6,326 nucleotides of DNA from CAZIRO01 sp964541595 (GTDB lineage: Bacteria > Acidobacteriota > HRBIN11): positions 1 through 6,326 of the forward strand of contig CAZIRO010000158.1 of assembly GCA_964541595.1 (NCBI GenBank), read 5' to 3'. The position numbers and the translations under genes were made by a program. Positions 4,937 to 6,326 of the stretch are shown here, piece by piece. Position 1 is the stretch's first letter. Every line of letters starts with the position of its first letter. A model generated the notes under the pieces. The model worked only from the letters and a program-made list of their open reading frames with translations. It did no database searches and had not been told where the DNA came from.

Positions 4937-6091
4937 ATGGTCGATTTCGCATACACCGAAACGCAACGGTTAATCCGGGATACGGTACGCGGATTTGCGG
5001 AACAGGAGATCCGTCCGCATCTGCGCGAATGGGACGCACAGGAGGTCTTCCCGATCGAGGTATTTCGCAAAATGGGGGAACTCGGTCTGCTCGGGGTCAT
5101 GGTCGATCCGGAATACGGCGGTGCCGGGTACGGATATGCCGAGTTCGTCGTGGTGATCGAAGAACTCGCCCGGGTGGACCCGGGCATCGCCCTGAGCGTG
5201 GCCGCGCACAATTCGCTCTGCACGGCGCATATCGATCGGTTCGGCAGTCCCGCACAGAGAACGAAATACGTGATCCCGCTGGCGCAGGGACAGCACCTGG
5301 GTGCCTGGGCACTGACGGAACCGGACGCCGGAAGTGACGCGGCAAATCAGCGGACAACGGCCGAACGGCGAGGGGACCACTGGGTACTGAACGGCATGAA
5401 AAATTTTACCACGCACGGCACCGTCGCGCAGACGTATGTCATATTCGCGGCCACGGACCGAACGAAGGGCAAGCACGGGATCACCGCATTCATTGTGGAA
5501 CGGGGTACACCGGGATTGATCCCCGGAAAACGCGAGAAAAAACTCGGGATGCGCACCAGCGATACGGCTTCGGTCATTCTGGAAAACTGTACAGTACCGC
5601 CGGAAAACGTCATCGGCGAAGTCGGTCAGGGATTCTTTCAGGCGCTGCAGATCCTCGAGGGCGGTCGCGTGGGCATCGGTGCACTGGCTGTCGGGATCGC
5701 CCAGGGTGCCTATGAAGCCGCACTGAAATATGCAAAAGAACGCTACCAGTTTGGCCGTCCGATCGCCGCGTTTCAGGCCATTCAGTTCATGCTCGCCGAC
5801 ATGGCCACGATGATCGATGCAGCGCGTCTGCTCGTCCACCGGGCCGCATGGCTGCGCGATCAGGACCGTCCGACACCGAAAGAATCGGCTATGGCGAAGT
5901 GGTATGCCTCGGAGGTCGCCGTTCGTGTGGCCGACATGGCGGTCCAGATCTTTGGCGGATACGGGTACATCCAGGACTATCCGGTCGAGAAGTTTTACCG
6001 GGACGCCAAATTGACCACGATCGGTGAGGGCACTTCCGAGATTCAACGGATTGTCATTGCCAGACAGTTGATCCGGGAGATCACGGGATAA
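4937..6091 (+). CDS. Acyl-CoA dehydrogenase, short-chain (butyryl-CoA) type
   Basis: This FAD enzyme introduces a trans-2 double bond into an acyl-CoA and passes electrons to electron-transfer flavoprotein. The 384-residue length from the chosen ATG matches the bacterial short-chain class. Visible landmarks are ALTEPDAGSD at 125-134 (flavin and substrate region), LGMRTSDTASV at 203-213, the RYQFGRPIAAFQ stretch at about 269-280, QIFGGYGY at 337-344, and GEGTSEIQR at 363-371. The Glu at 364 is in the position of the catalytic base of short-chain dehydrogenases, so the enzyme should be active. NGMKNFTTHG at 152-161 replaces the more usual GxKxxITNA. It probably acts in beta-oxidation or branched-chain amino acid breakdown; butyryl-, isobutyryl- and 2-methylbutyryl-CoA are all possible substrates. 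No etf genes are in view. It lies 154 bp after secG and may have its own promoter. Confidence 0.95.
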   Translation: MVDFAYTETQRLIRDTVRGFAEQEIRPHLREWDAQEVFPIEVFRKMGELGLLGVMVDPEYGGAGYGYAEFVVVIEELARVDPGIALSVAAHNSLCTAHIDRFGSPAQRTKYVIPLAQGQHLGAWALTEPDAGSDAANQRTTAERRGDHWVLNGMKNFTTHGTVAQTYVIFAATDRTKGKHGITAFIVERGTPGLIPGKREKKLGMRTSDTASVILENCTVPPENVIGEVGQGFFQALQILEGGRVGIGALAVGIAQGAYEAALKYAKERYQFGRPIAAFQAIQFMLADMATMIDAARLLVHRAAWLRDQDRPTPKESAMAKWYASEVAVRVADMAVQIFGGYGYIQDYPVEKFYRDAKLTTIGEGTSEIQRIVIARQLIREITG

Positions 6092-6147
6092 GTATCGATG
6101 ACGACGCAGCGATCCGGCTCCGGGAACACGGGATATACCCGGTATGC

Positions 6148-6229
6148 GGGTCCCCCGTTATAATCATTGCATCAGCCGACGACTGCGGCGACCCCGAAAC
6201 CGGCGAATCCCGCCGAGATCGGGGGACCC
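6148..6229. repeat. 10-bp inverted repeat enclosing two small hairpins
   Basis: Positions 6148-6157 (GGGTCCCCCG) and 6220-6229 (CGGGGGACCC) are perfect reverse complements. Between them lie GCCG/CGGC (6175-6178 with 6186-6189) and CGGCG/CGCCG (6201-6205 with 6211-6215), giving a possible three-way-junction fold. There is no T-run, and it has no tRNA-like T-loop. It could be a structured leader or a read-through element; the function is unknown. Confidence 0.4.
6159..6164 (+). promoter_or_regulatory. Perfect -10 hexamer TATAAT without a clear -35
   Basis: TATAAT matches the sigma-70 -10 consensus exactly and sits between the acyl-CoA dehydrogenase stop and the start codon at 6302. The hexamers 16-18 bp upstream do not resemble TTGACA, and there is no extended -10 TG. 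Transcription from here would give a leader of about 130 nt. The surrounding 6092-6301 stretch holds no other gene that I can support. Confidence 0.3.
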
Positions 6230-6301
6230 TTCCGTCGATCGTCCGTACGGTATCCGGCAGCCGATCGGACGTCGGGAAACTGTTTTTCCAGGTGGGTATC
6301 C

Positions 6302-6326
6302 ATGGAACATCCGACCGTATTCGACA
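6302..6326 (+). CDS. Possible start of a further gene, cut by the right edge
   Basis: An ATG at 6302 is preceded by AGGTGGG (6290-6296) at a workable spacing and opens a frame reading MEHPTVFD before the window ends. Eight residues do not identify a protein. The TVFD near the N-terminus resembles the opening of some HIT-family (histidine-triad) hydrolases, which is only a guess. Confidence 0.35.

Noticed and set aside
4970..6046. 358-codon open frame on the minus strand
   Set aside because: Antisense shadow of the acyl-CoA dehydrogenase, which has all its family motifs.
6148..6229. tRNA gene
   Set aside because: The closing stem is 10 bp rather than 7, and there is no T-loop, anticodon arm or CCA end.

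Overview
The window (about 6.3 kb, clearly GC-rich) looks like the chromosome of a bacterium with anaerobic or ferredoxin-dependent carbon metabolism. The evidence is a multi-subunit 2-oxoacid:ferredoxin oxidoreductase operon, a SecG gene (a bacterial protein), and strong Shine-Dalgarno sites before most genes. The sequence alone does not fix the phylum. Lineages such as Desulfobacterota, Nitrospirota or NC10/Methylomirabilota would fit, but that is inference.

Layout. The left half (1-3188) is a leftward operon in the classic gamma-delta-alpha(-beta) order: porG (3188-2577), a 577-residue protein in which a GltD-type FAD/NAD(P)H oxidoreductase is fused to the PorD two-cluster ferredoxin (2238-505), then porA (508 to the left edge, incomplete). 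PorB is expected just outside the window. The fusion suggests an enzyme that passes electrons from 2-oxoacid oxidation directly to NAD(P)+, or draws them from NAD(P)H.

The porG/gltD-porD junction is filled by a repeat structure at 2254-2574: 14 heptamers (consensus T[GC][TC]C[AG]GG), a 170-bp unrecognised core, then 7 heptamers in inverted orientation. A third, shorter array (3489-3523) lies on the other side of porG. The two inverted arrays share a perfect 26-bp inverted match and reach to within a few bases of the upstream stop codon and the downstream ribosome-binding site.

The 473-bp divergent region (3189-3661) holds no convincing gene. It carries a good sigma-54 (-24/-12) promoter candidate reading left into porG, several small dyads and the third heptamer array.

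The right half reads rightward: tpiA (triosephosphate isomerase), secG (Sec translocase subunit) 23 bp later, then an acyl-CoA dehydrogenase gene after a 154-bp gap. The last 235 bp hold no complete gene. They contain a perfect TATAAT hexamer, a 10-bp inverted repeat and, at the very edge, the first eight codons of what may be another gene.

The best candidates for something undescribed are the heptamer-array element inside the por operon, and its combination with a sigma-54 promoter and a NAD(P)H-coupled Por enzyme. Neither can be shown to be a new system from this window alone.
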